DNA of 64,000 nt from an uncultured Ramlibacter sp. (GCF_936925435.1 NZ_CAKZHQ010000002.1:124001-188000); one strand, 5' to 3'. Shown: positions 24,514 through 34,232, numbered from the stretch's first letter. Notes: generated by a model not told the origin, from the sequence alone. Made by a program: numbers and translations.

Positions 24514-25273
24514 GCGTCGACTGCGCGCTCTCGCGCGGCAACTCATAAAGGAAGAACGGGGGCGCATCCGGCCGGCTGCGCTGCAAGAGGGGCTTGGCAA
24601 CGTTGTAGACCGGCACGCCGTTGATGGTGCGGGCCTGCAACGTGCCGCGGTGCGCATGACCATGGAACACCGCGTCCACCGGGTAGCGCAACAGCGGCTC
24701 TTCCAGCCGGCTGCTGCCCAGGAAGGGAAAGATCTCCACCGGCTCACCCTGCACCGTGCCCGCGATGGGCGAGTAGTGCAGCAGTGCGATCCGCCGGGGC
24801 GTGCGCAGCTTGGCCAGCGCGGACTCCAGCTTCATCGCTTCGTTCAGCGCCTCCTGCACGAACAGCTTGATCGCCGGCTCGCCCCAGGCACCCAGCGAGC
24901 CGCGGCCAAAGCCGCCGGCAAAGCCCTTGACGCCGGCGATGCCCACGCCCTCGATCTCGCAGGCCTCGCCGTCGAGCACGCGCACACCGACTTTGACCAG
25001 CGCCTCGACCACCGCCTCGGGCGTTCCCGATTCGTAGTCATGGTTGCCCAGCACCGCGACGACGGGCACCGCCACCGCAGCCAGTTCCTCGGCCAGGATC
25101 TTCGCCTCCTCGGCCGTGCCGTAGTCGGTCAGATCGCCGCACAACAGCAAGGCGTCGGCGGCCTCCGCGGCCTGCGCGAAAAAGCCGCGCAGCGTGCCGG
25201 CGGAGTCCTTGTTGACATGGATATCGCCAACAGCGGCGAAGCGGACATGGGTGGGGGATTTGGGGCTGGACAT
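24488..25273 (-). CDS. Calcineurin-like metallophosphoesterase
   Basis: A 261-residue phosphoesterase, started at MSSPKSPTHVRFAAVGDIHV (25273). The two-metal site motifs are visible in order: GDIHV, CGDLTDYG, GNHDYESG, an ALLHYSP block and the C-terminal HGHAHRG. The substrate is unknown; the family includes nucleotide and cyclic-nucleotide phosphodiesterases. It is divergent from the nucleotidyltransferase gene at 25422. Confidence 0.9.
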   Translation of the reverse strand: MSSPKSPTHVRFAAVGDIHVNKDSAGTLRGFFAQAAEAADALLLCGDLTDYGTAEEAKILAEELAAVAVPVVAVLGNHDYESGTPEAVVEALVKVGVRVLDGEACEIEGVGIAGVKGFAGGFGRGSLGAWGEPAIKLFVQEALNEAMKLESALAKLRTPRRIALLHYSPIAGTVQGEPVEIFPFLGSSRLEEPLLRYPVDAVFHGHAHRGTLQARTINGVPVYNVAKPLLQRSRPDAPPFFLYELPRESAQSTLSEIPETP

Positions 25274-25421
25274 GGAAGCCGGTCGGATCAGGGGTCCATC
25301 GTGGGCGATTGCGCGCACCAGTGCCATCGGAGTGCTCCCGCAAGAGCTGTAGGCCTTTGCCGACGCGCGATGGGGCAGTCGGCCCGACCGCACGGCGCCC
25401 AGCCGCCCCTAGCCTGTATGC

Positions 25422-26273
25422 ATGACGCCGCCCACCGCCCTTGCCCCCTCGCTGGAAGAAGAAGTCGATCCGCTGACCGCCGACTTCTACCGGCAGGCCC
25501 TGCGCGCCCTGAACGAGGCGCAGATTCCCTTTCTGGTGGGCGGGGCCTTTGCCCATGCCTGCTACACCGGCATCCGCCGCCCGACCAAGGACCTGGACCT
25601 GTTCATCCGGCGCCAGGACTACGAGCGCATCGCCCGGCTGATGCAGGGGCGCGGCTGGCGCACCGAGATGAGCTACCCCCACTGGCTGGCCAAGGTCTAC
25701 CACGGCCGGGAGTTCATCGATCTGATCTTCAACTCCGGCAACGGCCTGACGCCGGTGGACGAACGCTGGTTCCAGGGCAACTTCCAGGCCGATGTGCTGG
25801 GCGTGCCGGTGCGCATCGCCAATGCCGAAGACGGCCTGCTGTCCAAGGCCTTCATCATGGAACGCGAGCGCTATGACGGCGGCGACATCGCCCATCTGCT
25901 GCAGGCCACCGCCGAGCGCCTGGACTGGGCGCAGCTGCTGGAGCGCTTCGGGCCGCACTGGCGCGTTCTGCTGGCCCACCTGACCCTGTTCGGCTACATC
26001 TACCCGGGCGAGCGGCACCGCATCCCCGCCTGGGTGATGGCCACGCTCACTGGCAGGCTGGCCGATGAAACGCGCAGCCCGCCGGCGCAGGACCCGCATG
26101 TCTGCGCCGGCACCCTGCTCTCGCGCGAGCAGTACCTGCACGACGTGACCAAGCTGGGCTACGTGGACGGACGCCTCACGCCGGCCAGCACCATGACCGG
26201 CCAGGACGTCGCCTCCTGGACCGAGGCCATCCCAGCCAAGCCGGCTGACCCTGCGTCCACCGGCGCTGCCTGA
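25422..26273 (+). CDS. MNT-type nucleotidyltransferase domain protein
   Basis: A 283-residue protein. Its N-terminal half shows an NTP-transferase core: FLVGGAFAHACYTGIRRPTKDLDLFIRR carries the GG and DxD pattern of the polymerase-beta fold, followed by EFIDLIFNSGNGL. The C-terminal half is helical and unassigned (LLAHLTLFGYIYPGERHRIP). Proteins of this type transfer nucleotides to small molecules, RNA or proteins, or act as antitoxin-like partners; no toxin partner is adjacent here. It is divergent from the phosphoesterase. Confidence 0.8.
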   Translation: MTPPTALAPSLEEEVDPLTADFYRQALRALNEAQIPFLVGGAFAHACYTGIRRPTKDLDLFIRRQDYERIARLMQGRGWRTEMSYPHWLAKVYHGREFIDLIFNSGNGLTPVDERWFQGNFQADVLGVPVRIANAEDGLLSKAFIMERERYDGGDIAHLLQATAERLDWAQLLERFGPHWRVLLAHLTLFGYIYPGERHRIPAWVMATLTGRLADETRSPPAQDPHVCAGTLLSREQYLHDVTKLGYVDGRLTPASTMTGQDVASWTEAIPAKPADPASTGAA

Positions 26274-26355
26274 ACCGGCGCGGTTGCCAAGCCGCTGCTT
26301 CACAGGCAGGATATTGCTGCACTGCGGGGAAAACCGTGCCCCGCCTGGCATCCCG

Positions 26356-27393
26356 ATGTTTTTCGTCTGGCCTAAGTTCCTCTGGCTGATGCTGGCCCTG
26401 CCCCTGCTGCCGGCCCTCTACGTCTGGCTGCTGCGCCGCCGCGGCAAGCTGGCCGTGCGCTACAGCAGCCTGGGCGTTGTCCGCGCCGCAGCGGCCGGTC
26501 GCCACTGGCGGCGCCACGTTCCACCGGCCCTGCTGCTGCTGGCCTGCTCGGCACTGTTGTTCGCCGCGGCGCGCCCGGTGGCCCGGGTGCCACTGCCCTG
26601 GGCCCGCTCCTCGGTCCTGCTGGCCATGGACGTGTCCCTGAGCATGCGCGTCAGCGACGTCAAGCCCACCCGCCTGGTGGCCGCGCAGGAGGCAGCCAAG
26701 CTGTTCCTGCGCGACCTGCCGCGCAACGTCGAGGTCGGCCTGATCACCTTCGCCGGCAGCAGCCAGGTGGCGCAGCGCGCGACGCTGGACCGCGCAGCCC
26801 TGGTAGAGGCCATCGACGGCTTCCAGATGCAGATGGGCACAGCCGTGGGCAACGCCATCGCCCTGTGCCTGGCCGAACTGTTTCCCGACCACGGCATCGA
26901 CGTGGGCGAGATGACTTTCGGCGGCAAGCGCCAGGGCCGCAGCCTGGACGACAAGGACAAGCCGCCACCCAGGCAGATCACGCCGGTGCCACCAGCCTCT
27001 TACACCTCGGCCGCCATCATCTTGCTCAGCGACGGCCGCCGCACCACCGGCATCGACACGCTGGAGGCAGCCAAGATGGCGGCCGACCGCGGCGTGCGCG
27101 TCGACGTCGTCGGACTGGGAACCATCGAGGGCGAGCACACCCCGGCCGAGGGCATGCCCATCTACCTGCGACTGGACGAACCCACGCTGCGCGAGGTCGC
27201 GCGCATGACCGGCGGCGAGTACTTCCACGCCGGCACGGCGGAGAAGCTGCGCAGCGTCTACGAGAACCTGGGCTCACGCCTGCAGGTGCAGGCGCGCGAG
27301 ACCGAGCTGACCGGCCTGCTGGCCATGGGCTCGGCCCTGCTCACGCTGGCAGCGGGCCTGCTGTCCCTGCTCTGGCTGCGCCGCCTGGCCTGA
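26356..27393 (+). CDS. VWA-domain membrane protein (BatA-like)
   Basis: A 345-residue protein with two N-terminal membrane helices (about 5-25 and 56-72) and a von Willebrand A domain with a complete MIDAS start (Asp92-x-Ser94-x-Ser96 in LLAMDVSLSM) and IILLSDGRRTTG. A final membrane helix lies at about 318-340. This is the BatA/aerotolerance-type layout. An inserted charged loop (GGKRQGRSLDDKDKPPPRQ) interrupts the domain. No MoxR ATPase or BatB/BatD gene is in the window, which is unusual for the family. The start at 26356 places the first helix at the N terminus. Confidence 0.88.
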   Translation: MFFVWPKFLWLMLALPLLPALYVWLLRRRGKLAVRYSSLGVVRAAAAGRHWRRHVPPALLLLACSALLFAAARPVARVPLPWARSSVLLAMDVSLSMRVSDVKPTRLVAAQEAAKLFLRDLPRNVEVGLITFAGSSQVAQRATLDRAALVEAIDGFQMQMGTAVGNAIALCLAELFPDHGIDVGEMTFGGKRQGRSLDDKDKPPPRQITPVPPASYTSAAIILLSDGRRTTGIDTLEAAKMAADRGVRVDVVGLGTIEGEHTPAEGMPIYLRLDEPTLREVARMTGGEYFHAGTAEKLRSVYENLGSRLQVQARETELTGLLAMGSALLTLAAGLLSLLWLRRLA

Positions 27394-27517
27394 GGCGCGG
27401 GGCATCGCATGCGCCATGCGCGTGAGACCAAAGGGATAGCCAAACCTGGCACCCAATAGAGGTTTTCGACTTGTGATTGGCAGGTAGCCTGAGCTTCCAA
27501 CCACCAAGGAGCTCGGC

Positions 27518-28561
27518 ATGCGCTACCAGGTATTCGGTCGCCACACAGGGCTGCGCGTGTCCTCCCTCGCTTTGGGAACCGGCAATTTCGGCACGGCCTG
27601 GGGTTACGGCGCTGAGCCAGATGAAGCACGCCGCATGTTCGAGTGCTACCTCGAAGCAGGCGGCAACTTCATTGACACGGCCGACCAGTACCAGGCGGGG
27701 CAGTCTGAAACCCTGCTCGGTGAGTTCATCGGCGCACGACGCGACCACCTTGTGCTGGCCACGAAGTACACGATGGGCCAAGACCAGGCCGGCGGACTGC
27801 TGGTCACCGGCAACAGCCGGCTCAACATGCGCCGCTCGGTGGAGGGCAGCCTCAAGCGCTTGCGAACCGATCGCATCGACCTGCTGTGGGTCCACATGCC
27901 TGATGGCGTGACGCCCATCGACGAAATCGTGCGAGGCCTCGATGACCTGGCGCGCGCCGGAAAGATTCTGTACGCCGGGCTCTCGGACTTTCCTGCCTGG
28001 CGGGCGTCGCGTGCGGCCACGCTGGCCGAGCTTCGCGGTACGCTCCCGATTGCCGGGCAACAGATCGAGTACAGCCTCGTGGCGCGGACACCAGACCGCG
28101 AGCTGATGCCCATGGCACGCGCGTACGGACTCGGGACGGTCGCATGGTCACCGCTGGGCGGTGGCCTGCTCACCGGCAAGTACCGCCGTGGCGAGCAAGG
28201 CCGGGCCACCCAACTTGGCTTCCTGATTCACCAGGAAGACAGTGCCCAGAAGGCCGCCATCCTCGACGAGTTGGACAAGGTGGCCGCGCAGCTGGAGACG
28301 AACCAGGGGCGGGTTGCGCTCGCCTGGGTGGGCGCACAGGACATCATTCCCATCCTCGGGCCGAAGTCCTTGAAGCAGCTCGAGGACAACCTTGCGGCCG
28401 CCGACCTGGCGCTGTCGGTGGAGCAGCTTGCGAGATTGAGTGCCGTGAGCACCGTTGCGGCCGGCTTCCCCCACGAGATGCTGCTGGTCCCGAGCACGGC
28501 CGAGCGGCTGGCGGGCGGACAGCGAGAACCCATCAAGACTCCCGTCGAAGGGGTGCGTTGA
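27518..28561 (+). CDS. Aldo/keto reductase
   Basis: A 347-residue NADPH-dependent oxidoreductase with the AKR tetrad visible: Asp53 and Tyr58 in FIDTADQYQAGQSE, Lys83 in LATKYTMG and His126 in LLWVHMPDG. The C-terminal cofactor block VGAQDIIPILGPKSLKQLEDNLAA is present. The substrate is unknown. Codon choice is slightly less GC-rich than its neighbours, so recent acquisition is possible. A GGAG box (AAGGAG) precedes the ATG, and a strong terminator follows 13 bp after the stop. Confidence 0.92.
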   Translation: MRYQVFGRHTGLRVSSLALGTGNFGTAWGYGAEPDEARRMFECYLEAGGNFIDTADQYQAGQSETLLGEFIGARRDHLVLATKYTMGQDQAGGLLVTGNSRLNMRRSVEGSLKRLRTDRIDLLWVHMPDGVTPIDEIVRGLDDLARAGKILYAGLSDFPAWRASRAATLAELRGTLPIAGQQIEYSLVARTPDRELMPMARAYGLGTVAWSPLGGGLLTGKYRRGEQGRATQLGFLIHQEDSAQKAAILDELDKVAAQLETNQGRVALAWVGAQDIIPILGPKSLKQLEDNLAAADLALSVEQLARLSAVSTVAAGFPHEMLLVPSTAERLAGGQREPIKTPVEGVR

Positions 28562-28568
28562 GCGCATG

Positions 28569-28598
28569 AAAAAAGCCCCGCGGCGCGGGGCTTTTTTT
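28569..28598. terminator. Bidirectional Rho-independent terminator
   Basis: A 7-bp stem, GCCCCGC/GCGGGGC (28575-28591), with a 3-base loop is flanked by six A and seven T. It separates the aldo/keto reductase (+) from the first TRAP receptor (-). Confidence 0.92.
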
Positions 28599-28614
28599 GC
28601 GGAGCGCAGGACGC

Positions 28615-29697
28615 TCAGTACAGCTTGACGGTTTGCATGTAGCGGTCGAATTGCGACTCGCAGAAACGCGCCCACAGGATCTGGTCCTTCTGGAAGGTGC
28701 GGTAGTCGGCGTAGATCTTCTTCCAGGCCGCGTTCTTGGTGTCCAGCTCGTTGTAGGTCTGCATGGCGGCCTTGAACGAGGCGTCCAGGATGTCCTTGCT
28801 GAAAGGCAGGACCTTGGTCTTGGCGCCCACCAGCTGCTTGAGGGCCGTCGGATTGAGCTGGTCGTACTTGGCGGTCATGTCCAGCGTGGCCAGGGCCGAC
28901 GCGGCTTCCAGGATGGCCTTGTTCTCGGGCGACAGGCCGTCCCAGGCTGCCTTGTTGATGTAGGCCGACACTTCCGGGCCACCTTCCCACCAGCCGGGGT
29001 AGTAGTAGTGGGGAGCGACCTTGTTGAAGCCCAGCTTCTGGTCGTCGTACGGACCCACCCATTCGGCGGCATCGATCGTGCCCTTTTCCAGCGCGGCGTA
29101 GAGCTCACCACCCGGCAGGTTCTGCGGCACCACGCCGAGTTTTTCCAGCACCTTGCCGGCGAAGCCGCCGACGCGGAACTTCAGGCCCTTCAAGTCGGCC
29201 ACGGTCTTGATCTCCTTGCGGAACCAGCCGCCCATCTGGGCGCCGGTGTTGCCGGCGGCCAGGCTGACCATGTTGTAGCCGGCGTAGAACTCGTTCATCA
29301 GCTTGCGGCCGTTGCCGTGCATCATCCAGGCGTTGGTCTGGCGGGTGTTCATGCCGAACGGGATGGCTGCGCCCAGCGCGAAGCACTCGTTCTTGCCGAA
29401 GAAGTAGTAGCCCACGGTGTGGGCCATCTCGATCGAGCCCTGCTGCACGCCGTCGACCACGCCGAAAGCGGGCATCAGCTCGCCGGCTGCATGGACGGAG
29501 ATCTCGAACTTGCCGCCCGACATGGCCTTGACGGCCTTGGCGAAGACCTCACCGCCGCCATAGATGGTGTCCAGCGCCTTGGGGAAGCTCGATGCCATGC
29601 GCCAGCGGATGGCCTGCTGGGCTTGCACGGCCGGGGCGATGCCGGTGGCCAGAATGCCGGCGATGCCGGTATTCTTGATGATGGAACGACGATCCAT
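28615..29697 (-). CDS. TRAP transporter receptor DctP, paralogue 1
   Basis: A 360-residue periplasmic solute receptor of the TRAP DctP family. It has a Tat-like N terminus (DRRSIIKNTGIAG) and cleavage after PAVQA. Core motifs are WRMASSFPKALDTIYGGGEVF, GGWFRKEIKTVADLKGLKFRVGG and GTIDAAEWVGPYDDQKLGF followed by PHYYYPGWWEGG. The last resembles the 2-oxo-acid-binding TakP-type branch, so oxo- or hydroxy-acids are likely ligands. It is one of three tandem paralogues without an adjacent permease; dctQM lies at 21911-24043. Confidence 0.93.
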   Translation of the reverse strand: MDRRSIIKNTGIAGILATGIAPAVQAQQAIRWRMASSFPKALDTIYGGGEVFAKAVKAMSGGKFEISVHAAGELMPAFGVVDGVQQGSIEMAHTVGYYFFGKNECFALGAAIPFGMNTRQTNAWMMHGNGRKLMNEFYAGYNMVSLAAGNTGAQMGGWFRKEIKTVADLKGLKFRVGGFAGKVLEKLGVVPQNLPGGELYAALEKGTIDAAEWVGPYDDQKLGFNKVAPHYYYPGWWEGGPEVSAYINKAAWDGLSPENKAILEAASALATLDMTAKYDQLNPTALKQLVGAKTKVLPFSKDILDASFKAAMQTYNELDTKNAAWKKIYADYRTFQKDQILWARFCESQFDRYMQTVKLY

Positions 29698-29866
29698 GGA
29701 TGAAAGACTCCGTTATGGTTTTGGAAGCGTGGATGATGCTGTGGCCCGACAGCGAATGCTTGCAGGACCCTGGCAATCCGCATCTGGGCTTGTACTTAAG
29801 ACGAAGCGCTGAAACGCTAAAGCATGCGCCGCTGCCTGCGCGCCGGGCCTGTCTGTTTGCTTTCGA

Positions 29867-30946
29867 TTACAGTTTTTGCGACTGCATGAAGCGGTCGAAG
29901 GTGGCCTCGGTAAAACGGAACCACAGGTTCTGGTCAGAGCGAAAGCGCGCGTAGTCGCTGTAGACCTTGCGCCAGCTCGGGTTGCGCACGCCCAGCTCCG
30001 CGTACAAGGCCATGGCATGGCGGAAAGCCTCGGCCATCACGTCGGGCGGAAAGGGCCGCAGCCTGGCGCCACCGGCCACCAGCTGCTTGAGCGCGCCGGG
30101 GTTCTTCACGTCGTAGCGGGCCTGCGTGACCACGTGGGCATAGGCGCTGGCGGTCTCGACGATGCCCTTGTAGTCGGCCGGCAGCGCCTCGTAGGCGCGC
30201 CGGTGGATGTACAGGTCCAGCTGCAGCCCGCCCTCCCACCAGCCGGGGTAGTAGTAATAGGGCGCCACCTTGTTCAGGCCCAGTTTCAGGTCGTCGTAGG
30301 GGCCTATCCATTCGGCCGCATCGATCGTGCCCTTTTCCAGCGCCGGGTAGATGTCGCCGCCCGGGATGTTCTGCGCCACCACGCCCATGCGCTCGAGCAC
30401 CTGGCCGGCGAATCCACCGACACGGAACTTCAGGCCGCCCAGGTCGCGCGCGCTGCGGATCTCGCTGCGCATCCAGCCGCCCATCTGCGCGCCGGTGTTG
30501 CCGCAGGCGAAATTGACGATGTTGTAGCGCGCGTAGAACTCGCGCATCAGCTTCAGGCCGTTGCCCTCGAAGGTCCAGGCGCTCATCTGCCGGCTGTTCA
30601 GGCCGAAGGGGATGGCACCGCCGATGGCGAAGGTCTCGTCCTTGCCGGAGAAATAGTAGGCCGCCGTGTGGGCCGCCTCCAGCCGGCCCTTCTGCACGGC
30701 GTCGACCACGTCGAAGGCGGGCACCAGTTCGCCGGCCGCATGCACCGAGATCTCGAAGCGGCCCGAGGACAGCTCGCGCACCTTCTGGGCAAAGACCTCG
30801 GCGGCGCCGTAGATGGTGTCCAGCGATTTGGGGAAGCTCGAGGCCAGGCGCCAGCGGACGGCGGCCTGCGCATGGACGGCAGGCGCGGCGGCGCTGGCCA
30901 GGACGCCGGCCATGCCGGCGTGCCGCAGAATCGAACGGCGGTCCAT
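29867..30946 (-). CDS. TRAP transporter receptor DctP, paralogue 2
   Basis: A 359-residue receptor clearly paralogous to those at 28615 and 31080, with the same DRRSILRHAGMAGVLAS export signal, VWRLASSFPKSLDTIYG-like start, RVGGFAGQVLERMGVVAQNIPGG and WIGPYDDLKLGLNKVAPYYYYPGWWEGG. It is the most diverged of the three at its C terminus (GGARLRPFPPDVMAEAF, ending FDRFMQSQKL). It lies between the other two on the same strand. The 133-bp spacer to the gene upstream holds a terminator, so it is probably transcribed from its own promoter. Confidence 0.93.
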   Translation of the reverse strand: MDRRSILRHAGMAGVLASAAAPAVHAQAAVRWRLASSFPKSLDTIYGAAEVFAQKVRELSSGRFEISVHAAGELVPAFDVVDAVQKGRLEAAHTAAYYFSGKDETFAIGGAIPFGLNSRQMSAWTFEGNGLKLMREFYARYNIVNFACGNTGAQMGGWMRSEIRSARDLGGLKFRVGGFAGQVLERMGVVAQNIPGGDIYPALEKGTIDAAEWIGPYDDLKLGLNKVAPYYYYPGWWEGGLQLDLYIHRRAYEALPADYKGIVETASAYAHVVTQARYDVKNPGALKQLVAGGARLRPFPPDVMAEAFRHAMALYAELGVRNPSWRKVYSDYARFRSDQNLWFRFTEATFDRFMQSQKL

Positions 30947-31037
30947 GCTCTTTGTCTCCTTGGGCCATCAGCATGCCGCGCCGGCCGCGCCAAGCCTTTC
31001 AGCCGACTGACACAGGCGCAGGTGGCCGCCCAATGCA

Positions 31038-31059
31038 AAACGCGCCCGAAGGCGCGTTT
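31038..31059 (-). terminator. UUCG-loop terminator after receptor paralogue 3
   Basis: On the minus strand a 9-bp stem, AAACGCGCC/GGCGCGTTT, encloses TTCG, a very stable tetraloop, and ends in four T. It lies 20 bp beyond the stop at 31080 and separates the third receptor from the second. Confidence 0.85.
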
Positions 31060-31079
31060 GCGGCAAGGCGGGAAGCTGT

Positions 31080-32159
31080 TTACAGCTTCTGGGCCTGCAT
31101 GAAGCGGTCAAAGCCCATTTCGGTGAAGCGGAACCACAGGTTCTGGTCGGCGCGGAACTTGGAGAAGTCGGCGTAGATCTTCTTCCAGTTCTCGTTCTTG
31201 GCGTTGAGCTCCTCGTAGACCTCGCCGGCGGCCTTGAAGGCGGCGCTCAGCACATCGTTGGGGAAGGGCCGCAGCTTGGTGCCTGCGCCGACCAGCTGCT
31301 TGAGCGCGTTCGGGTTGAGCGCGTCATAGCGGGCCTGCATCACCACGTGGGCTTCGGCGGCCGCGGCCTGCACGATGGCCTTGTTCTCGGACGACAGCGC
31401 ATTGAAGGCCTTGTCGTTGATGAAGACGTCCAGCTGCGGGCCACCTTCCCACCAGCCGGGGTAGTAGTAGAACGGCGCGACCTTGTTGAAGCCCAGCTTC
31501 TGGTCGTCGTACGGGCCCACCCATTCGGCGGCGTCGATCGTGCCTTTTTCCAGCGCCGGGTAGATTTCGCCGCCCGGGATGTTCTGCGGCACGCCGCCGA
31601 TGCGCTCGAGCACCTTGCCGCCGAAGCCGCCGATGCGCATCTTCATGCCCTTGATGTCCTTGAGGGACTTGATTTCCTTGCGGTACCAGCCACCCATCTG
31701 CGAGCCGGTGTTGCCGGCCGGGAAGTTGATGATGTTGTACTTGGCGTAGAACTCGCGCATCAGCTTCAGGCCGTTGCCCTCGAACATCCAGGCCGTCATC
31801 TGGCGGCTGTTCAGGCCAAAGGGGATGGCGCAGCCCAGGGCGAAACACTCGTCCTTGCCGAAGAAGTAGTACGGGGCGGTGTGGGCGCACTCGACCGAGC
31901 CCTGCTGCACGCCGTCGACCACGCCGAAAGCGGGCATCAGCTCGCCGGCCGCATGGACGGAGATCTCGAACTTGCCGCCCGACATGGCCTTGACCTTCTC
32001 GGCGAAGGTGACGGCGCCGCCGAAGATGGTGTCCAGCGACTTGGGGAAGCTCGATGCCAGGCGCCAGCGGATGGCCGCTTGCGCGTGCACGGCGGGGGCC
32101 ATGCCGGCAGCCAGCACCCCGGCGATGCCTGCGTTTTTGATGAGTGATCGACGATCCAT
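31080..32159 (-). CDS. TRAP transporter receptor DctP, paralogue 3
   Basis: A 359-residue receptor, started at MDRRSLIKNAGIAG (32159) to match its paralogues; an in-frame ATG 18 codons upstream adds a non-signal leader. It shares nearly the whole central region with paralogue 1, including KAMSGGKFEISVHAAGELMP and EWVGPYDDQKLGFNKVAP. Differences cluster at GSVECAHTAPYYFFGKDECF and the C-terminal third, where ligand specificity is often set. A 7-bp inverted repeat about 115 bp upstream may be regulatory. Confidence 0.93.
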   Translation of the reverse strand: MDRRSLIKNAGIAGVLAAGMAPAVHAQAAIRWRLASSFPKSLDTIFGGAVTFAEKVKAMSGGKFEISVHAAGELMPAFGVVDGVQQGSVECAHTAPYYFFGKDECFALGCAIPFGLNSRQMTAWMFEGNGLKLMREFYAKYNIINFPAGNTGSQMGGWYRKEIKSLKDIKGMKMRIGGFGGKVLERIGGVPQNIPGGEIYPALEKGTIDAAEWVGPYDDQKLGFNKVAPFYYYPGWWEGGPQLDVFINDKAFNALSSENKAIVQAAAAEAHVVMQARYDALNPNALKQLVGAGTKLRPFPNDVLSAAFKAAGEVYEELNAKNENWKKIYADFSKFRADQNLWFRFTEMGFDRFMQAQKL

Positions 32160-32273
32160 GAAGGCGCTCCTTGTTATTTGGAGAAAAGAATGAGGACGTT
32201 CGATTCGAGACAACTTAAGTGTTGAACCAATCTGCCGCCCATTCTAGGAAGGCCATCACTTTGGTATTCAGGG

Positions 32274-32292
32274 GTTTTCCCTTGAGGAAAAC
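32274..32292. promoter_or_regulatory. Inverted repeat upstream of receptor paralogue 3
   Basis: GTTTTCC-CTTGA-GGAAAAC is a perfect 7-bp inverted repeat in an AT-richer intergenic stretch between dxs and the receptor. It could be an operator or an RNA hairpin. Confidence 0.35.
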
Positions 32293-32345
32293 ACTCAGGA
32301 CTTTCGTACTCAGCGCGTCGTCAGAAAATCTTCAGGAATGAAGCC

Positions 32346-34232
32346 TCAGCCCACGACCTTCAGGCTGGGCACAACGCGCTCGACGAGGCCGGCAAAACGC
32401 GTGCGGATCGCGTGCTCGATGCCTGGGGCATCCAGGCCTTGCAGCGCCAGCAGCTTGGCCGGATCGCCGTGCTCGATGAACTCGTCGCGCAGGCCCAGTT
32501 GCAGCAGGGGCTTGAGCACGCCGGCCGCATGCAGGGCCTCGGCCACCGCGCCGCCCGCGCCGCCCATCACGGCGCCCTCTTCCAGCGTCACCAGCGCCTC
32601 ATGGCGCTCCGCCACATCGAGCAGCAGCGCGGTGTCCAGCGGCTTGACCCAGCGCATGTTGACCACCGTGGCGCCAAGACGCGCTGCCGCTTCCAGCGCC
32701 GGCTGCAGCAGGGTGCCGAAGGCGAGGATGGCCACACCCTTGCCCTCCAGCCGCACCTCGCCCTTGCCAAACGGCAGCGATGCCAGGCCAGTGTCGGTGG
32801 CGACGCCGGCGCCGGCGCCACGCGGGTAGCGCACCGCCACCGGATGGTCCTGCTCGAAAGCCGTGGTCAGCAGCTTGCGGCACTCGTTCTCGTCGGCCGG
32901 GCAGGCCACGCTCATGTTGGGGATGCAGCGCAGGTAGGCGATGTCATAGGCGCCCGCATGGGTGGCGCCGTCGGCGCCCACCAGGCCGGCGCGGTCCAGC
33001 GCGAACACCACAGGCAGGTTCTGCAGCGCCACGTCGTGCACCAGCTGGTCGTAACCGCGCTGCAGGAAGGTTGAATAGATCGCCAGCACCGGCTTGAGGC
33101 CTTCGCAGGCCAGGCCGGCGGCGAAGGTCACGGCATGCTGTTCAGCGATGCCCACGTCGTGGTAGCGCCCGGGGAAGCGCTTCTCGAATTCGACCATGCC
33201 CGAGCCTTCGCGCATGGCCGGCGTGATGCCCACCAGCCGGGGGTCCTGTTCAGCCATGTCGCACAGCCACTGGCCGAACACCTGGGTGAAGGTCGTCTTG
33301 GGCGGCGTGGCCGGCTTGGTGATGCCTACGGCCGGGTCGAACTTGCCGGGGCCGTGGTAGGCCACCGGGTCGGCCTCGGCCAGCTTGTAGCCCTGGCCCT
33401 TCTTGGTCACCACATGCAGGAACTGCGGGCCCTTGAGGTGGCGGATATTCTCCAGCGTGGGCACCAGCGAGTTCAGGTCGTGGCCGTCGATCGGGCCGAT
33501 GTAGTTGAAGCCGAACTTCTCGAACAGCGTGGCCGGCACCACCATGCCCTTGGCGCCCTCCTCGAAACGCTTGGCCAGTTCGAACAGGGGCGGCGCCACC
33601 TTCAGCACGTTCTTGCCCACGCTTTTGGCGGCGGCGTAGAACTGGCCACTCATCAGCTGGGCCAGGTAGCGGTTGAGCGCGCCCACCGGCGGGCTGATCG
33701 ACATGTCGTTGTCGTTGAGGATGACCAGCAGGTTGCAGTCGGCCACACCGGCGTTGTTCAGCGCCTCGAAGGCCATGCCGGCGGTCATTGCGCCGTCGCC
33801 GATGATGGCCACGGCCTTGCGGTCCTCGCCCTTTTGCCGCGCCGCCATCGCCATGCCCAGCGCCGCCGAGATGCTGGTGGACGAATGCGCCGTGCCGAAG
33901 CTGTCGTACTCGCTCTCGCTGCGCTGCGGGAAGCCCGACAGGCCGCCCAACTGGCGCAGGCTGGCCATGCGCTCGCGCCGGCCGGTCAGGATCTTGTGCG
34001 GATAGGTCTGGTGGCCCACGTCCCAGACCAGCCGGTCGTGCGGCGTGTTGAACACGTAATGCAGCGCGATGGTCAGCTCCACCGTACCCAGGTTGGAGCT
34101 GAGGTGGCCGCCGGTGCGCGAGACGCTGTCCAACAGCCAAGCGCGCAGTTCCTCGGCCAGCTGTGGCAGTTCGGTGCGCTGCAGCTGCCGCAGCTGCGCC
34201 GGTTCATTGATCGATTCAAGCAGACTGGCCAT
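32346..34232 (-). CDS. dxs: 1-deoxy-D-xylulose-5-phosphate synthase
   Basis: A 628-residue thiamine-diphosphate enzyme that condenses pyruvate and glyceraldehyde-3-phosphate, the first step of the MEP isoprenoid pathway. The ThDP-binding block [19 protein letters not shown] lies at about 150, and the [19 protein letters not shown] block with the catalytic Glu at about 360-380. The length is standard. It follows ispA by 3 bp and xseB before that, the classic proteobacterial operon supplying isoprenoids. Confidence 0.97.
   Translation of the reverse strand: MASLLESINEPAQLRQLQRTELPQLAEELRAWLLDSVSRTGGHLSSNLGTVELTIALHYVFNTPHDRLVWDVGHQTYPHKILTGRRERMASLRQLGGLSGFPQRSESEYDSFGTAHSSTSISAALGMAMAARQKGEDRKAVAIIGDGAMTAGMAFEALNNAGVADCNLLVILNDNDMSISPPVGALNRYLAQLMSGQFYAAAKSVGKNVLKVAPPLFELAKRFEEGAKGMVVPATLFEKFGFNYIGPIDGHDLNSLVPTLENIRHLKGPQFLHVVTKKGQGYKLAEADPVAYHGPGKFDPAVGITKPATPPKTTFTQVFGQWLCDMAEQDPRLVGITPAMREGSGMVEFEKRFPGRYHDVGIAEQHAVTFAAGLACEGLKPVLAIYSTFLQRGYDQLVHDVALQNLPVVFALDRAGLVGADGATHAGAYDIAYLRCIPNMSVACPADENECRKLLTTAFEQDHPVAVRYPRGAGAGVATDTGLASLPFGKGEVRLEGKGVAILAFGTLLQPALEAAARLGATVVNMRWVKPLDTALLLDVAERHEALVTLEEGAVMGGAGGAVAEALHAAGVLKPLLQLGLRDEFIEHGDPAKLLALQGLDAPGIEHAIRTRFAGLVERVVPSLKVVG

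Noticed and set aside
25345..25360. GGCCTACAGC upstream of the phosphoesterase as another TCCTAC box
   Set aside because: The core base T before CCTAC is G, and no second element is present; it is too weak to count.
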